Below are positions 18,986 through 28,010 of a stretch of DNA of 64,000 nt, piece after piece. Position 1 is the first letter of the stretch; every line of letters begins with the position of its first letter. The notes below the pieces were generated by a model, which was given only the letters and a program-made list of their open reading frames with translations, was not told where the DNA came from and made no database searches. The stretch is from JAGVSR01 sp963778225 (GTDB lineage: Bacteria > Pseudomonadota > Alphaproteobacteria > Rhizobiales > Hyphomicrobiaceae). Both the position numbers and the translations under genes were made by a program. The stretch is from assembly GCA_963778225.1 (NCBI GenBank), contig CAVZTR010000009.1, positions 62,001 through 126,000 of the forward strand, written 5' to 3'.

Positions 18986-20638
18986 ATGTCCATGCATGCT
19001 TCGCCTGCCCAACTCCAGGTCGTCGACGAGGCCCGTGCCTGGCCGTTCGAGGAGGCCCGCCGCATTGTAGATCGCCTGAAAAAGGTGAAGGGCGGCATGG
19101 AAAAGACGGTTCTCTTTGAGACCGGCTATGGCCCGTCAGGCCTTCCCCACATCGGCACGTTCGGCGAAGTCGCACGCACCAGCATGGTCCGGCGCGCGTT
19201 CGAGGCCCTGACCGAGGGTAAGGTCAAGACGCGCCTGCTTTGCTTTTCCGACGATATGGACGGCATGCGCAAGGTGCCGGAAAATGTACCCAACCAGGAG
19301 ATGCTTCGCGAAAATCTGCACCGCCCGCTGACGAGAGTGCCGGATCCGTTCGGCCAGTACGAAAGCTTCGGCCACCATAACAACGCCATGCTGCGCCGTT
19401 TTCTCGATACCTTCGGGTTCGAGTACGAATTCGCCAGCGCCACCGACTATTACACGTCAGGCAAGTTCGACGAGATCCTTCTTCTCGCCGCCGAGCGCTA
19501 CCAGAAGATCATGGACATCATGCTGCCGAGCCTCGGCGAGGAGCGTCAGGCGACCTATAGCTGCTTCCTGCCGATCTCTCCAAAAACCGGCCGTGTCCTT
19601 TACGTGCCGATGAAGGACGTCAACGCCAAGGCCGGGACCATCACCTATACGGACGAAGACGGCGACGACGTCACGCTTCCCGTCACCGGCGGCAACGTCA
19701 AACTCCAGTGGAAGCCGGATTTCGGCGCACGCTGGGCAGCCCTCGGTGTCGACTTCGAGATGTACGGCAAAGATCACATGTCCAACACCGTCATCTACGA
19801 CGGCATCTGCAAAGTCCTCGGTGGCGCCCCGCCAGAGCATTTCGTCTACGAACTGTTTCTCGACGAAAAGGGGGAAAAGATTTCGAAGTCGAAGGGCAAC
19901 GGTCTCACGATCGACGAGTGGCTCACCTACGCCACGCCGGAAAGCCTCGCGCTGTTCATGTTCCAAAAACCCAAGTCCGCCAAGAAGTTGCACTTCGACG
20001 TCATCCCGCGCGCTGTCGATGAGTATCTGCAATTCCTCGGCGCCTACCCCAACCAGGAACCAAAAGCACAACTCGACAACCCCGTCTGGCACATCCACGC
20101 CGGCACCCCACCCCCGCAATCAAGTCCGATTTCGTTTGCGCTTTTGCGCAATCTCGTTGCCGCATCGAACGCCGAGAGCAAAGAAGTGCTGTGGGGCTAC
20201 ATCCGCCGCCACATGGAGGATGCGACGCCGCAGAAATATCCGCTTCTCGATACCCTCGCCGGCTATGCCGTGCGCTATTACCGCGACTTCGAGTTGGCCA
20301 AGAAGTCGTACCGCGCTCCGGACGATGTCGAACGTGCCGCTCTCACTGCCTTGTCCGAAACACTGGGTCGCGCGCCCGCCGATGCGACTGCAGAGCAATT
20401 GCAGGGCATCGTCTACGACATCGGCCGTTCAGTGCCTCGATACCAGGACCTGAAAGCAAAAGGAGCCACTCCCGAACGGCCAGGCGTTTCGAATGCATGG
20501 TTTGCAGCGATTTATGAAGTGCTGCTCGGCGAAAGCAAAGGACCACGCTTCGGCTCGTTTATCGCGCTCTATGGAATCGAAGAAACGCGTGCTCTCATCG
20601 CCAAGGCTCTTGCGGGCGAAACCGGCAAGGCCGCATGA
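18986..20638 (+). CDS. lysK: Class I lysyl-tRNA synthetase
   Basis: This 550-residue class I (archaeal-type) lysyl-tRNA synthetase charges tRNA-Lys. The Rossmann catalytic motifs are present: the HIGH-like motif GPSGLPHIGT (PHIG at 54-57) and KISKSKGN at 298-305. Most bacteria use the unrelated class II LysS, but class I is common in alphaproteobacteria. The C-terminal half is the helical anticodon-binding cage. A Met two codons downstream is an alternative start. It converges on the GmrSD-like gene with 20 bases between the stops. Confidence 0.95.
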   Translation: MSMHASPAQLQVVDEARAWPFEEARRIVDRLKKVKGGMEKTVLFETGYGPSGLPHIGTFGEVARTSMVRRAFEALTEGKVKTRLLCFSDDMDGMRKVPENVPNQEMLRENLHRPLTRVPDPFGQYESFGHHNNAMLRRFLDTFGFEYEFASATDYYTSGKFDEILLLAAERYQKIMDIMLPSLGEERQATYSCFLPISPKTGRVLYVPMKDVNAKAGTITYTDEDGDDVTLPVTGGNVKLQWKPDFGARWAALGVDFEMYGKDHMSNTVIYDGICKVLGGAPPEHFVYELFLDEKGEKISKSKGNGLTIDEWLTYATPESLALFMFQKPKSAKKLHFDVIPRAVDEYLQFLGAYPNQEPKAQLDNPVWHIHAGTPPPQSSPISFALLRNLVAASNAESKEVLWGYIRRHMEDATPQKYPLLDTLAGYAVRYYRDFELAKKSYRAPDDVERAALTALSETLGRAPADATAEQLQGIVYDIGRSVPRYQDLKAKGATPERPGVSNAWFAAIYEVLLGESKGPRFGSFIALYGIEETRALIAKALAGETGKAA

Positions 20639-20658
20639 GCCCAAAACTCCCAATGCCA

Positions 20659-22335
20659 TCACTCGCCTTTAACGAGCAGCGGCATCTGAAAACTCGAAAG
20701 AAGAACATTGATCAGATGCTCCGTCCGCCGCGCGATCGTCTGAGCCGTCCAGACGGTCTCCTTCGCCGCGTCCTGAGCGAGCACAAACGGCGACTGCAAT
20801 AGAATCTGCCGCTTCTCGTCCCAAGACAGCGTACCCGCCTTCTGGTTGTCGCGACCTGACAGCAGCACGACATTGCCGAGCTTCTGGTGATGCACGCGAC
20901 AGCCTTCTGGATTTCGGAAGGCTGTGAGCCAAGCCTTGCACCCTTGCGGATTGCGCGGAAGAATGTGCTCGATCGTCACTTCGTCGCGCAGGATCGGACC
21001 GGAATCACACCCCAACGACGCGCTGAGCCGCCGCAACAGAACACCGGCATAGTGCTTGGCTGCGAAGTTCGCGCTACGCAGATTGTAAATCGCATCGGAC
21101 CGCACCTTCGCCTCGATGAAGAGCCGGTTCATCGACTCCGGCGGCGTTCCTGCAGCAATCTCGTCCAACAGACGATGCAGCCGCGTTTCCTGCACACCAG
21201 GATCGACGCCGGCGATCTTCGACATCCACACGAGACGATCGAGCCGGCGCAAGAAATCCAATGTTCCCGCCGCGCCTGCACCGTGGGTCTTCATCCACAA
21301 CAGCATCGCTGGCATCCAACTGTGCGCGTCGATCCAGGTCATGAATTCGATCGACTGCGCAGCCACGTCCCGCTCAACCGCAGTATGGCCCACCTGACCT
21401 CGGCGCACATCCTTGAGGATGTTGGCGTAGGGGACCAGATGATCGGCCATAAACGACATGCCATTGGTAGACACGCCGAAGCGCTCCACAATTTCTATCT
21501 CGACCGGTCTCACGGATTGATACTTGCCGCGCCACGTCATCGCGCGGATGTGGCAGAGCAAGCGGAACATGTCCTCAGGCGCAAGGATGCTTTCGCAGCT
21601 CTCCCACAAATGCGCTGCCGACACATGGTTTGCCGCCGGCATGGCCGACAGAATAAGCGACTTCGCCTCGTCAGCATGGCTGAAAGCAAGCCGCGTATTC
21701 TGCTCGGTATTGAGCATGTCCCAGGCATCGTCTGCATTATCGACCACAACGGTCACGAGCCGGCAATGATCGAGAACGTAATCTGCCAGCGCGCGCCTCA
21801 CGTCATCCGTCATGCCGGGGGCGAGAAGTTCTGAGCGGATGCAGTCTCGATTGTCGACGATGTTGCGTTCCGTTTCGGACAGCGCTTCGCGCGGCCAATC
21901 AGGTTCGAGTTCAGTCGAACCGCGTTTTTGCACGGCCTCCGCGAACAGCCGAGCTGGGATCGCCTGTATCGTGAGAAGCGAGCGGCGCGGGTCATGCTCC
22001 GGCCAGGCATCGTCAATTATCAATCGATGGAGGCGCGCCGAGCGTTCAGGATCCGTTTCGAGATCGCGCAACACTGCGAACAGCATCGTCAAAGTCACCA
22101 TGCGCTGGTGCCCATCAACGATTTCAACGTCAGAAGATCCCGGCACCTGCGCCAACATGAGCCGGCCTAGCGGATAGAATCTTTTGCGCTTCTCCTGCTG
22201 CATCGCCCATCTGAGGTCTGTGAGAAGCCGCGCCACATTCTCCGGCCGCCAAGCGTAGGCGCGCTGGAAACATGCAAGCCGGAAGCGATAGCGGCCGTCG
22301 AGAAGCCGTCCGACGCTCAGCACATCGGACGTCAT
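20659..22335 (-). CDS. GmrSD-like DUF262/DUF1524 protein (putative modification-dependent nuclease)
   Basis: This protein of about 558 residues has an N-terminal DUF262 (GmrS-like) domain with FQRAYAWRPENVARLL and DGHQRMVTLTML. The latter corresponds to the usual DGQQR motif, with His replacing the first Gln. A C-terminal DUF1524 HNH-type domain follows, with EHILPRNP and LGNVVLLSGRDNQKAG plus a downstream Lys. GmrSD-family proteins are type IV nucleases against modified DNA and use NTP hydrolysis. The start is uncertain: I prefer the ATG at 22335 (MTSDVLSVGRLL), since the frame extends to a TTG at 22506 with unconserved sequence. It stands alone, with no methylase or toxin partner. Confidence 0.72.
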   Translation of the reverse strand: MTSDVLSVGRLLDGRYRFRLACFQRAYAWRPENVARLLTDLRWAMQQEKRKRFYPLGRLMLAQVPGSSDVEIVDGHQRMVTLTMLFAVLRDLETDPERSARLHRLIIDDAWPEHDPRRSLLTIQAIPARLFAEAVQKRGSTELEPDWPREALSETERNIVDNRDCIRSELLAPGMTDDVRRALADYVLDHCRLVTVVVDNADDAWDMLNTEQNTRLAFSHADEAKSLILSAMPAANHVSAAHLWESCESILAPEDMFRLLCHIRAMTWRGKYQSVRPVEIEIVERFGVSTNGMSFMADHLVPYANILKDVRRGQVGHTAVERDVAAQSIEFMTWIDAHSWMPAMLLWMKTHGAGAAGTLDFLRRLDRLVWMSKIAGVDPGVQETRLHRLLDEIAAGTPPESMNRLFIEAKVRSDAIYNLRSANFAAKHYAGVLLRRLSASLGCDSGPILRDEVTIEHILPRNPQGCKAWLTAFRNPEGCRVHHQKLGNVVLLSGRDNQKAGTLSWDEKRQILLQSPFVLAQDAAKETVWTAQTIARRTEHLINVLLSSFQMPLLVKGE

Positions 22336-22811
22336 GGGTTCGTTGCTTCGAAGGAGCATGCGAGGCCGTGCGGCCTGAGCAGATGCCGGTGCGGTACCGG
22401 GAATTTGTTCGACTTGGTGTTGATCGAGTCCAGGCGCGGCACGTGCAACGAGTGAAGCTCTGGCCCAGAAACCCCCGCGGGTTTCCTGTGTCGGTCGCTG
22501 TGCCAAAAAACGCCCCCTGAAACGCGGTACGAAGTACTGTTCTTATTGGAGCCGGATGCCGCAGAGGTGTCCGGCGAATTTGCAATTGCCTGGCTCATCG
22601 GCCCTGCGACGAGCAGCGAGAGGCGATGGAGTATTCCTCACTGCAAACACCTCCGCAAGCGGGAGTGTTCGAGAATGTGCCAGTTCCTGATCGACAGTGC
22701 CGTCACGTGATGCAAATGCTGCTGAGACCAAATGAAACAAGACCGCCGCTCACTCTTGCCGCACTCATCCAAGTCGCCTATTCATCGGGCAAAAAAGCGA
22801 GGCGGACGCAG
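22336..22811. other. Intergenic stretch with uncertain N-terminal extensions of both flanking genes
   Basis: About 475 bases lie between the preferred starts of the GmrSD-like gene (leftward) and the DUF952 gene (rightward). Both frames stay open into this stretch (to 22506 and from 22626), but the extensions look unconserved and lack convincing ribosome binding sites. I see no RNA gene or clear terminator. The region presumably holds two divergent promoters. Confidence 0.3.
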
Positions 22812-23159
22812 GTGTCGAACATCGTCTACAAGATCGTCGATGAAGCCGACTGGCGTGCAGCACAGCGTTCAGGCTCCTATCATGGCTCCGCTGACGATCA
22901 GCGCGACGGCTACATTCATCTCTCCTTTGCCGAGCAGGTCGAAGGCACGGCGGCGCGCCACTTCAAAAATCGGAGCGGGCTGCTGCTGCTTGCTTTCGTT
23001 GCCGAAAAACTGGGCGATGCACTGCGCCTCGAGCAATCGCGCGGAGGCGCGCTGTTTCCGCATCTCTATGCGGAGCTTGCAACCGCAAATGCTTTGTGGG
23101 AACACCGCATGATTGTGGGAGAAGACGGCGTCCCGCGGGCACCGGGAGTCGACCTGTAA
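22812..23159 (+). CDS. DUF952 family protein
   Basis: This protein of about 115 residues matches the DUF952 family: YKIVDEADW near the start, then DGYIHLSFAEQV, LLLLAFV and FPHLYAELA, ending with a short hydrophobic core. The function is unknown, though the fold resembles ADP-ribosyltransferase-like or NAD-related small proteins in some annotations. I chose the GTG at 22812 because the product then has the family's usual length and GAGGCGG lies upstream. An in-frame ATG at 22626 would add 62 unconserved residues. Its stop overlaps the pyrD ATG (TAATG), so the two are coupled. Confidence 0.72.
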   Translation: MSNIVYKIVDEADWRAAQRSGSYHGSADDQRDGYIHLSFAEQVEGTAARHFKNRSGLLLLAFVAEKLGDALRLEQSRGGALFPHLYAELATANALWEHRMIVGEDGVPRAPGVDL

Positions 23160-24250
23160 TGCTTACAAGCCTTTACGGTTTGGCCCGAGGTGCGCTCTTC
23201 GCGATGGAGCCCGAAGATGCGCACGAGTTTTCGCTGCGCATGCTGGAGCGTGGACTTTATCCGCGCGACGCGTCTGCCGACACGTCGGAGCTGGCAACAG
23301 AACTGTTCGGACTTCGCTTTCCCAATCCCATCGGCATCGCGGCCGGCTACGATAAGGACGCCCGCGTTCCAGACGCCGTCCTCGGGCTCGGTTGCGGATT
23401 TGCGGAAGTCGGAACAATCACGCCGCTGCCCCAATCTGGCAATCCGCGACCGCGCGTGTTCCGCCTCGTCGGTGACCACGGACTGATCAATCGCCTCGGC
23501 TTCAACAACGGTGGCCACGCCGCAGCGCTCGCTCGCCTCCAAGCCAGCCGCCCGGCCGGGATCGTTTGTGTCAACGTTGGCGCCAATAAAGATTCGACAG
23601 ACCGCGCCCAGGATTACGTGCGCGGCATCGAAATTTTTTATGATGTCGCCACGATGTTCACGGTGAACATCTCCTCACCGAATACCCCAGGCCTGCGCGA
23701 TTTGCAGGCGCCCGCAGCATTGGATGACTTGATTGGCCGCGTGATGGTCGCTCGCTCGTCGAAGATTGCAGAGGGCAAGCCCAAGCGTCCGATCGTCGTG
23801 AAGATCGCACCGGATATCGCCGAGGACGACATCGCGCCCATTACCGAGCGGCTACTTGCGCATTCAGTTGACGGGATCGCCGTTTCCAACACCACGCTTT
23901 CGCGTCACGGCGCTCGCGATATGAAAAAAAGTGAGGCTGGCGGATTATCCGGGCGCCCGCTCTTTCATCGCGCAACGGTGATGCTCGCCAGAGTGCACGA
24001 GGTGACCGGCGGCAAAATTCCTCTGATCGGCATCGGTGGGATAGATAGTCCCGAAACGGCACTGGCCAAGATTGAAGCCGGCGCGTCACTTCTTCAACTC
24101 TACACCGGCCTGATTTACGAAGGCCCCGGCCTCATCAGCGAAATCAAAAAAGGCCTGACCTCTGCCGTGCGCTATGCTGGAGCAAAGAACATCGGTGAAT
24201 TGCGCGGCCGGCGCGCCGCCGAATGGGCTGCAAAACCTCTCGAACGCTGA
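23159..24250 (+). CDS. pyrD: Dihydroorotate dehydrogenase, class 2
   Basis: This 363-residue quinone-linked dihydroorotate dehydrogenase catalyses the fourth step of pyrimidine synthesis at the inner membrane. The N-terminal helix (MLTSLYGLARGALFAMEPED) is the class 2 membrane-docking region. NRLGFNNGG and VNISSPNTPGLR (with the class 2 catalytic Ser) and the phosphate-binding GIGGI are all present. I chose the ATG at 23159 because it overlaps the DUF952 stop and gives the conserved N-terminus. It converges with the DUF6460 gene, and the two stops abut. Confidence 0.95.
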   Translation: MLTSLYGLARGALFAMEPEDAHEFSLRMLERGLYPRDASADTSELATELFGLRFPNPIGIAAGYDKDARVPDAVLGLGCGFAEVGTITPLPQSGNPRPRVFRLVGDHGLINRLGFNNGGHAAALARLQASRPAGIVCVNVGANKDSTDRAQDYVRGIEIFYDVATMFTVNISSPNTPGLRDLQAPAALDDLIGRVMVARSSKIAEGKPKRPIVVKIAPDIAEDDIAPITERLLAHSVDGIAVSNTTLSRHGARDMKKSEAGGLSGRPLFHRATVMLARVHEVTGGKIPLIGIGGIDSPETALAKIEAGASLLQLYTGLIYEGPGLISEIKKGLTSAVRYAGAKNIGELRGRRAAEWAAKPLER

Positions 24251-24520
24251 TTACTGCGGCTTCTTCAGAATGGCTGCGACCCGCGCAATGGCCCAAATCG
24301 GCACCACGACGATGGCCCCAAGGAGCAGATACTGCAAAACCCAATCGACCGCGCCGAATCCGAGGTCGTAGATTGCCCGCAAAAGCTCGTTGATGCGGTC
24401 AAAGAAGTTGCGAAGATTGATGCCGAGTGCGCTCAGGACGACCCCAACCACGATCGAGATCAATGCCAGCCGGATGAGGACGGCAAACGGGCTGCCACCG
24501 AAGATCGTATCACGGTCCAT
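24251..24520 (-). CDS. Small membrane protein, DUF6460-like
   Basis: This 89-residue protein has two hydrophobic helices (LIRLALISIVVGVVLSALG and VLQYLLLGAIVVVPIWAIA) flanking an amphipathic middle (NFFDRINELLRAIYDLG), the pattern of DUF6460 proteins widespread in Hyphomicrobiales. The ATG at 24520 has AGGAGC upstream; a longer frame to 24586 is less likely. The function is unknown. Confidence 0.65.
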   Translation of the reverse strand: MDRDTIFGGSPFAVLIRLALISIVVGVVLSALGINLRNFFDRINELLRAIYDLGFGAVDWVLQYLLLGAIVVVPIWAIARVAAILKKPQ

Positions 24521-24613
24521 AGCGAAGCTGCTCCTGTTCGTCTCAGAACCGCCTGATAGCACAGGGTCTTTAGAAGAGCGACCCATCCCGTCAGCCGCTG
24601 CGTAACAGAACCG

Positions 24614-27325
24614 ATGTCCCGATCAGCCGAAGCGCTCCGCAAGAAAAAACCGCGTGGCGATGCGCCTCAGCGACCAACTTCGGCCGCCAAGCGCTCGCCC
24701 GCCGCGCAATCCGCCAGCCAATCATTGCCTGCGCCCTTCGCTGGCTGGTTTGCCGCCAAGGGCTGGCAACCGCGTCTCCATCAGCTGGCGCTCATTGAGA
24801 AAGCAGCAGCGCGGCGTTCCACCCTGCTGATTGCTCCCACCGGGGCCGGCAAGACGCTCTCCGGCTTCCTCCCGAGCCTGATTTCACTCACAGCCCGCCG
24901 CACCCGCGCCAACGCCCCGGGCCGCCGGCTGCACACTCTTTACATCTCACCCTTGAAAGCCCTGGCCGTTGACGTCGCCCGCAACCTCATGGCGCCCATC
25001 GCCGACATGGGGCTGCCGATCAAGTGCGAGACCCGCTCCGGCGACACGTCCGCCGCCAGACGCCAGCGACAGCGTCAGTCCCCACCCGACATCCTGATGA
25101 CGACGCCCGAGCAACTCGCCCTGCTCCTCAGCCACGAAGATGCGCCCCACCTGTTTGGCGCACTCGATACCGTCATCCTCGATGAACTGCACACCCTTGC
25201 CACCTCCAAGCGCGGCGATCTCCTGGCGCTTGACCTCGCCCGTCTCCGCCGGCTTGCACCAAACCTCATGATGATCGGCCTCTCCGCCACGGTCGCCCGC
25301 CCCGCCGAACTGCGCGCCTACCTCGCGGACCAGATCACACCCGACGAAGCCACTCGCCTCGCCGATGTGGTGATCACGCCACCCGGCGTCGCCCCCGATA
25401 TCACGATCCTTGAACAGGACGACCCTGTGCCATGGGGCGGCCACTCCGCCCGTTACGCACTCGGCACCGTCTACGAAGCAATCAAGGCTCACCGGCTATC
25501 GCTTGTCTTCGTCAATACGCGCATGCAGGCCGAACTGGTCTTTCAAGAACTCTGGCGCATCAACGACGACGCCTTGCCGATCGCGTTGCACCACGGCTCC
25601 CTCTCGGCCGAACAGCGCCGCAAGGTCGAAGCAGCCATGTCTGCCGGTGCGATCAAGGCCGTCGTTGCGACCTCGACGCTCGATCTTGGCATCGACTGGG
25701 GAGATGTCGACCTCGTCGTCAACATCGGGGCACCGAAGGGCGCGAGCCGTCTCATCCAGCGCGTTGGTCGCGCCAACCATCGCCTCGACGAGCCATCGAA
25801 GGCCTTGCTCGTCCCCGCAAACCGTTTCGAAGTCTTGGAATGCCGGGCCGCGCTGGAAGCTGCCGCGGCCGGCGAACAAGATGCCATCGTCGATCGAAAC
25901 GGCGCCCTCGACGTGCTGGCCCAGCATGTCATGGGCATGGCCTGCTCGGCCCCCTTCGACGCTGACGACCTCTTCGCCGAAGTCCGATCCGCTCTTCCCT
26001 ATGCCCGCCTGGATCGCGAAACCTTCGATCGCATTCTCGATTTCGTTGCAACCGGCGGCTACGCGCTCCGCGCCTACGAACGCTTCGCCCGCCTACGCCC
26101 CACCGACGATGGCAAGCTGCGCCTTGCTCATCCAAGCCTCGCAAACCAGTACCGCCTCAACGTCGGCACCATCGTTGAAAGCCCGATGATCAAGCTTCGC
26201 CTCACGCGCGCGCGTTCCAAAGCGACTGGCCAGCCGTCAGGTTTCGCCGGTGGCCGTGTGCTCGGCGAAGTCGAGGAATACTTCGTCGAACAGCTCTCGC
26301 CGGGGGACACCTTTGTGTTTGCCGGCGAGATCCTCCGTTTCGAGGGGATGCAGGAAACCGAGGCTTACTGCTCGCGCTCAAATTCCCCCGACGCCATGAT
26401 CCCCAGCTACAACGGCGGCAAGTTCCCACTCTCCACCCACCTCGCCCAACGCGTGCGCGCCATGATTGCCGATCCACAATCCTGGTCGAACCTGCCGCTG
26501 CCCGTCGCGGAGTGGCTGGCTCTGCAGCAGGATAAATCCGCAATCCCGGAGTTTGACGAAGTTCTGATCGAAACCTTTCCCCGCGGCTCGCGCCACCACA
26601 TGGTGATCTACCCCTTCGAAGGCCGGCTCGCGCATCAAACCCTCGGCATGCTCGTCACCCGTCGCCTCGACCGCTGGGGCGCCAAACCACTCGGCTTCGT
26701 CGCCAACGACTACGGTCTCTCCGTGTGGGCCGCTTGCGACCTCTCCACCATGGTCGCCGAGGGCAAGCTCGACCTCGATAGGTTGCTCGAAGAAGACATT
26801 CTGGGCGACGACCTCGACGCGTGGCTCGCGGAGAGCCTGCTCATGAAAAGGACCTTCCGCTACTGCGCCGTCATCGCCGGGTTGATCGAACGCCGCCATC
26901 CCGGCCGCGAGAAAACCGGCCGCCAGGTCACGATGTCCACAGATCTCGTGTACGACGTCTTGAGAAAACACGAGCCCGGGCACATCCTGCTCGAAGCAGC
27001 CTGGAACGACGCAGCAGCGGGCCTACTCGACATCCGCCGCCTGGGTCAGTTCCTCAGCCGCATCAAAGGCCGAATCAGGCATCAAGCATTGGACCGTGTG
27101 TCGCCACTGTCCGTCCCGATCCTTCTGGAGATCGGAAAAGAACCGGTGGCCCGTTTCGCGCGCGAAGACTTGTTGCGCGAAGCGGCAGAAGATCTCATTC
27201 GCGCCGCAACGTCCGGCGATACGCCTGAAGAGCCTGCTCCACTGAAGACGACGACGGGGGAACACAAATCCAATGGCGATCCTCGCCCTAAAGCCCGAGC
27301 GCCTCGACGCCGGCGAATTCAATGA
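24614..27325 (+). CDS. Ligase-associated DEXH-box helicase (Lhr family)
   Basis: This 903-residue superfamily 2 helicase has Walker A APTGAGKT, the DELH box in VILDELHTL, motif III GLSAT and a conserved QRVGRANHR motif VI. The Lhr-core winged-helix and C-terminal domains follow (about residue 430 onward). It belongs to the ligase-associated DNA damage response DEXH helicase subfamily. The overlap of 53 bases with the PdeM-type nuclease gene supports this. An ATP-dependent ligase and an exonuclease normally complete the set, but neither is in the window. It is expected to unwind DNA in a repair pathway. Confidence 0.9.
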   Translation: MSRSAEALRKKKPRGDAPQRPTSAAKRSPAAQSASQSLPAPFAGWFAAKGWQPRLHQLALIEKAAARRSTLLIAPTGAGKTLSGFLPSLISLTARRTRANAPGRRLHTLYISPLKALAVDVARNLMAPIADMGLPIKCETRSGDTSAARRQRQRQSPPDILMTTPEQLALLLSHEDAPHLFGALDTVILDELHTLATSKRGDLLALDLARLRRLAPNLMMIGLSATVARPAELRAYLADQITPDEATRLADVVITPPGVAPDITILEQDDPVPWGGHSARYALGTVYEAIKAHRLSLVFVNTRMQAELVFQELWRINDDALPIALHHGSLSAEQRRKVEAAMSAGAIKAVVATSTLDLGIDWGDVDLVVNIGAPKGASRLIQRVGRANHRLDEPSKALLVPANRFEVLECRAALEAAAAGEQDAIVDRNGALDVLAQHVMGMACSAPFDADDLFAEVRSALPYARLDRETFDRILDFVATGGYALRAYERFARLRPTDDGKLRLAHPSLANQYRLNVGTIVESPMIKLRLTRARSKATGQPSGFAGGRVLGEVEEYFVEQLSPGDTFVFAGEILRFEGMQETEAYCSRSNSPDAMIPSYNGGKFPLSTHLAQRVRAMIADPQSWSNLPLPVAEWLALQQDKSAIPEFDEVLIETFPRGSRHHMVIYPFEGRLAHQTLGMLVTRRLDRWGAKPLGFVANDYGLSVWAACDLSTMVAEGKLDLDRLLEEDILGDDLDAWLAESLLMKRTFRYCAVIAGLIERRHPGREKTGRQVTMSTDLVYDVLRKHEPGHILLEAAWNDAAAGLLDIRRLGQFLSRIKGRIRHQALDRVSPLSVPILLEIGKEPVARFAREDLLREAAEDLIRAATSGDTPEEPAPLKTTTGEHKSNGDPRPKARAPRRRRIQ

Positions 27326-28001
27326 CCAGCCTGTCTCGATCTGCGGCAAGTCTTTCCGCGCAGATTATTCCGGCGCGCTCTACTGGCCGGCCGAAGACGC
27401 GCTCATCGTCGCCGATCTTCATCTTGAGAAGGGGTCTTCATTTGCCCGCAAGGGCATCATGCTTCCGCCCTACGACACCCGCGAAACCCTGACCCGGCTC
27501 GCCGAAGCGATCGACCGGTATCAGGCGCAGACCATCATCGCCCTCGGCGACAGCCTCCACGATGAAGCCGGCGCATCGCGGCTTTCGGAAGAAGACCGCG
27601 ACAGCCTGCGCATCCTGCAGGAAGATCGCGAATGGATCTGGATCACGGGCAACCATGACCCGAAAATCTCCCGCGACCTCGGAGGCCACGTGCGTGACGA
27701 ACTCGTCGTCGAAGGCCTCACCTTCCGCCACGAACCCTCGAATGGCCGCGTCACGCACGAGATCGCCGCGCACCTGCATCCTGCAGCAAAACTTTCGCTG
27801 CATGGCTACAGTTTCCGCCGCCCCTGCTTCGTCGCCAACGGTCTTCGCCTCGTGATGCCCGCTTTCGGCACCTACGCTGGCGGCCTCAACATCCTGGATG
27901 ACGCCTTCGAACCCCTCTTCGGATCCGACGGAATGGCCGTCTGGATGCTCGGTCAGGAAGGCCTCTATCCGGTAGCGCCCCGTCTGCTTCGCCCGGATTG
28001 A
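27273..28001 (+). CDS. pdeM: Ligase-associated DNA damage response endonuclease PdeM
   Basis: This 242-residue calcineurin-like metallophosphoesterase has DLHLEKGSSF, GDSLHDE, GNHD and HGYS, giving the metal-binding Asp, His and Asn set. These match PdeM, the nuclease partner of the ligase-associated Lhr helicase. The start overlaps the helicase end by 53 bases, so translation is coupled. It probably processes DNA ends or flaps during repair; the exact substrate is not established. Confidence 0.85.
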   Translation: MAILALKPERLDAGEFNDQPVSICGKSFRADYSGALYWPAEDALIVADLHLEKGSSFARKGIMLPPYDTRETLTRLAEAIDRYQAQTIIALGDSLHDEAGASRLSEEDRDSLRILQEDREWIWITGNHDPKISRDLGGHVRDELVVEGLTFRHEPSNGRVTHEIAAHLHPAAKLSLHGYSFRRPCFVANGLRLVMPAFGTYAGGLNILDDAFEPLFGSDGMAVWMLGQEGLYPVAPRLLRPD

Positions 28002-28010
28002 CGTTGCAGC

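Noticed and set aside
20659..22506. Longer GmrSD-like protein from the TTG at 22506
   Set aside because: The extra 57 residues look unconserved and there is no ribosome binding site; the ATG at 22335 fits the DUF262 domain start better.
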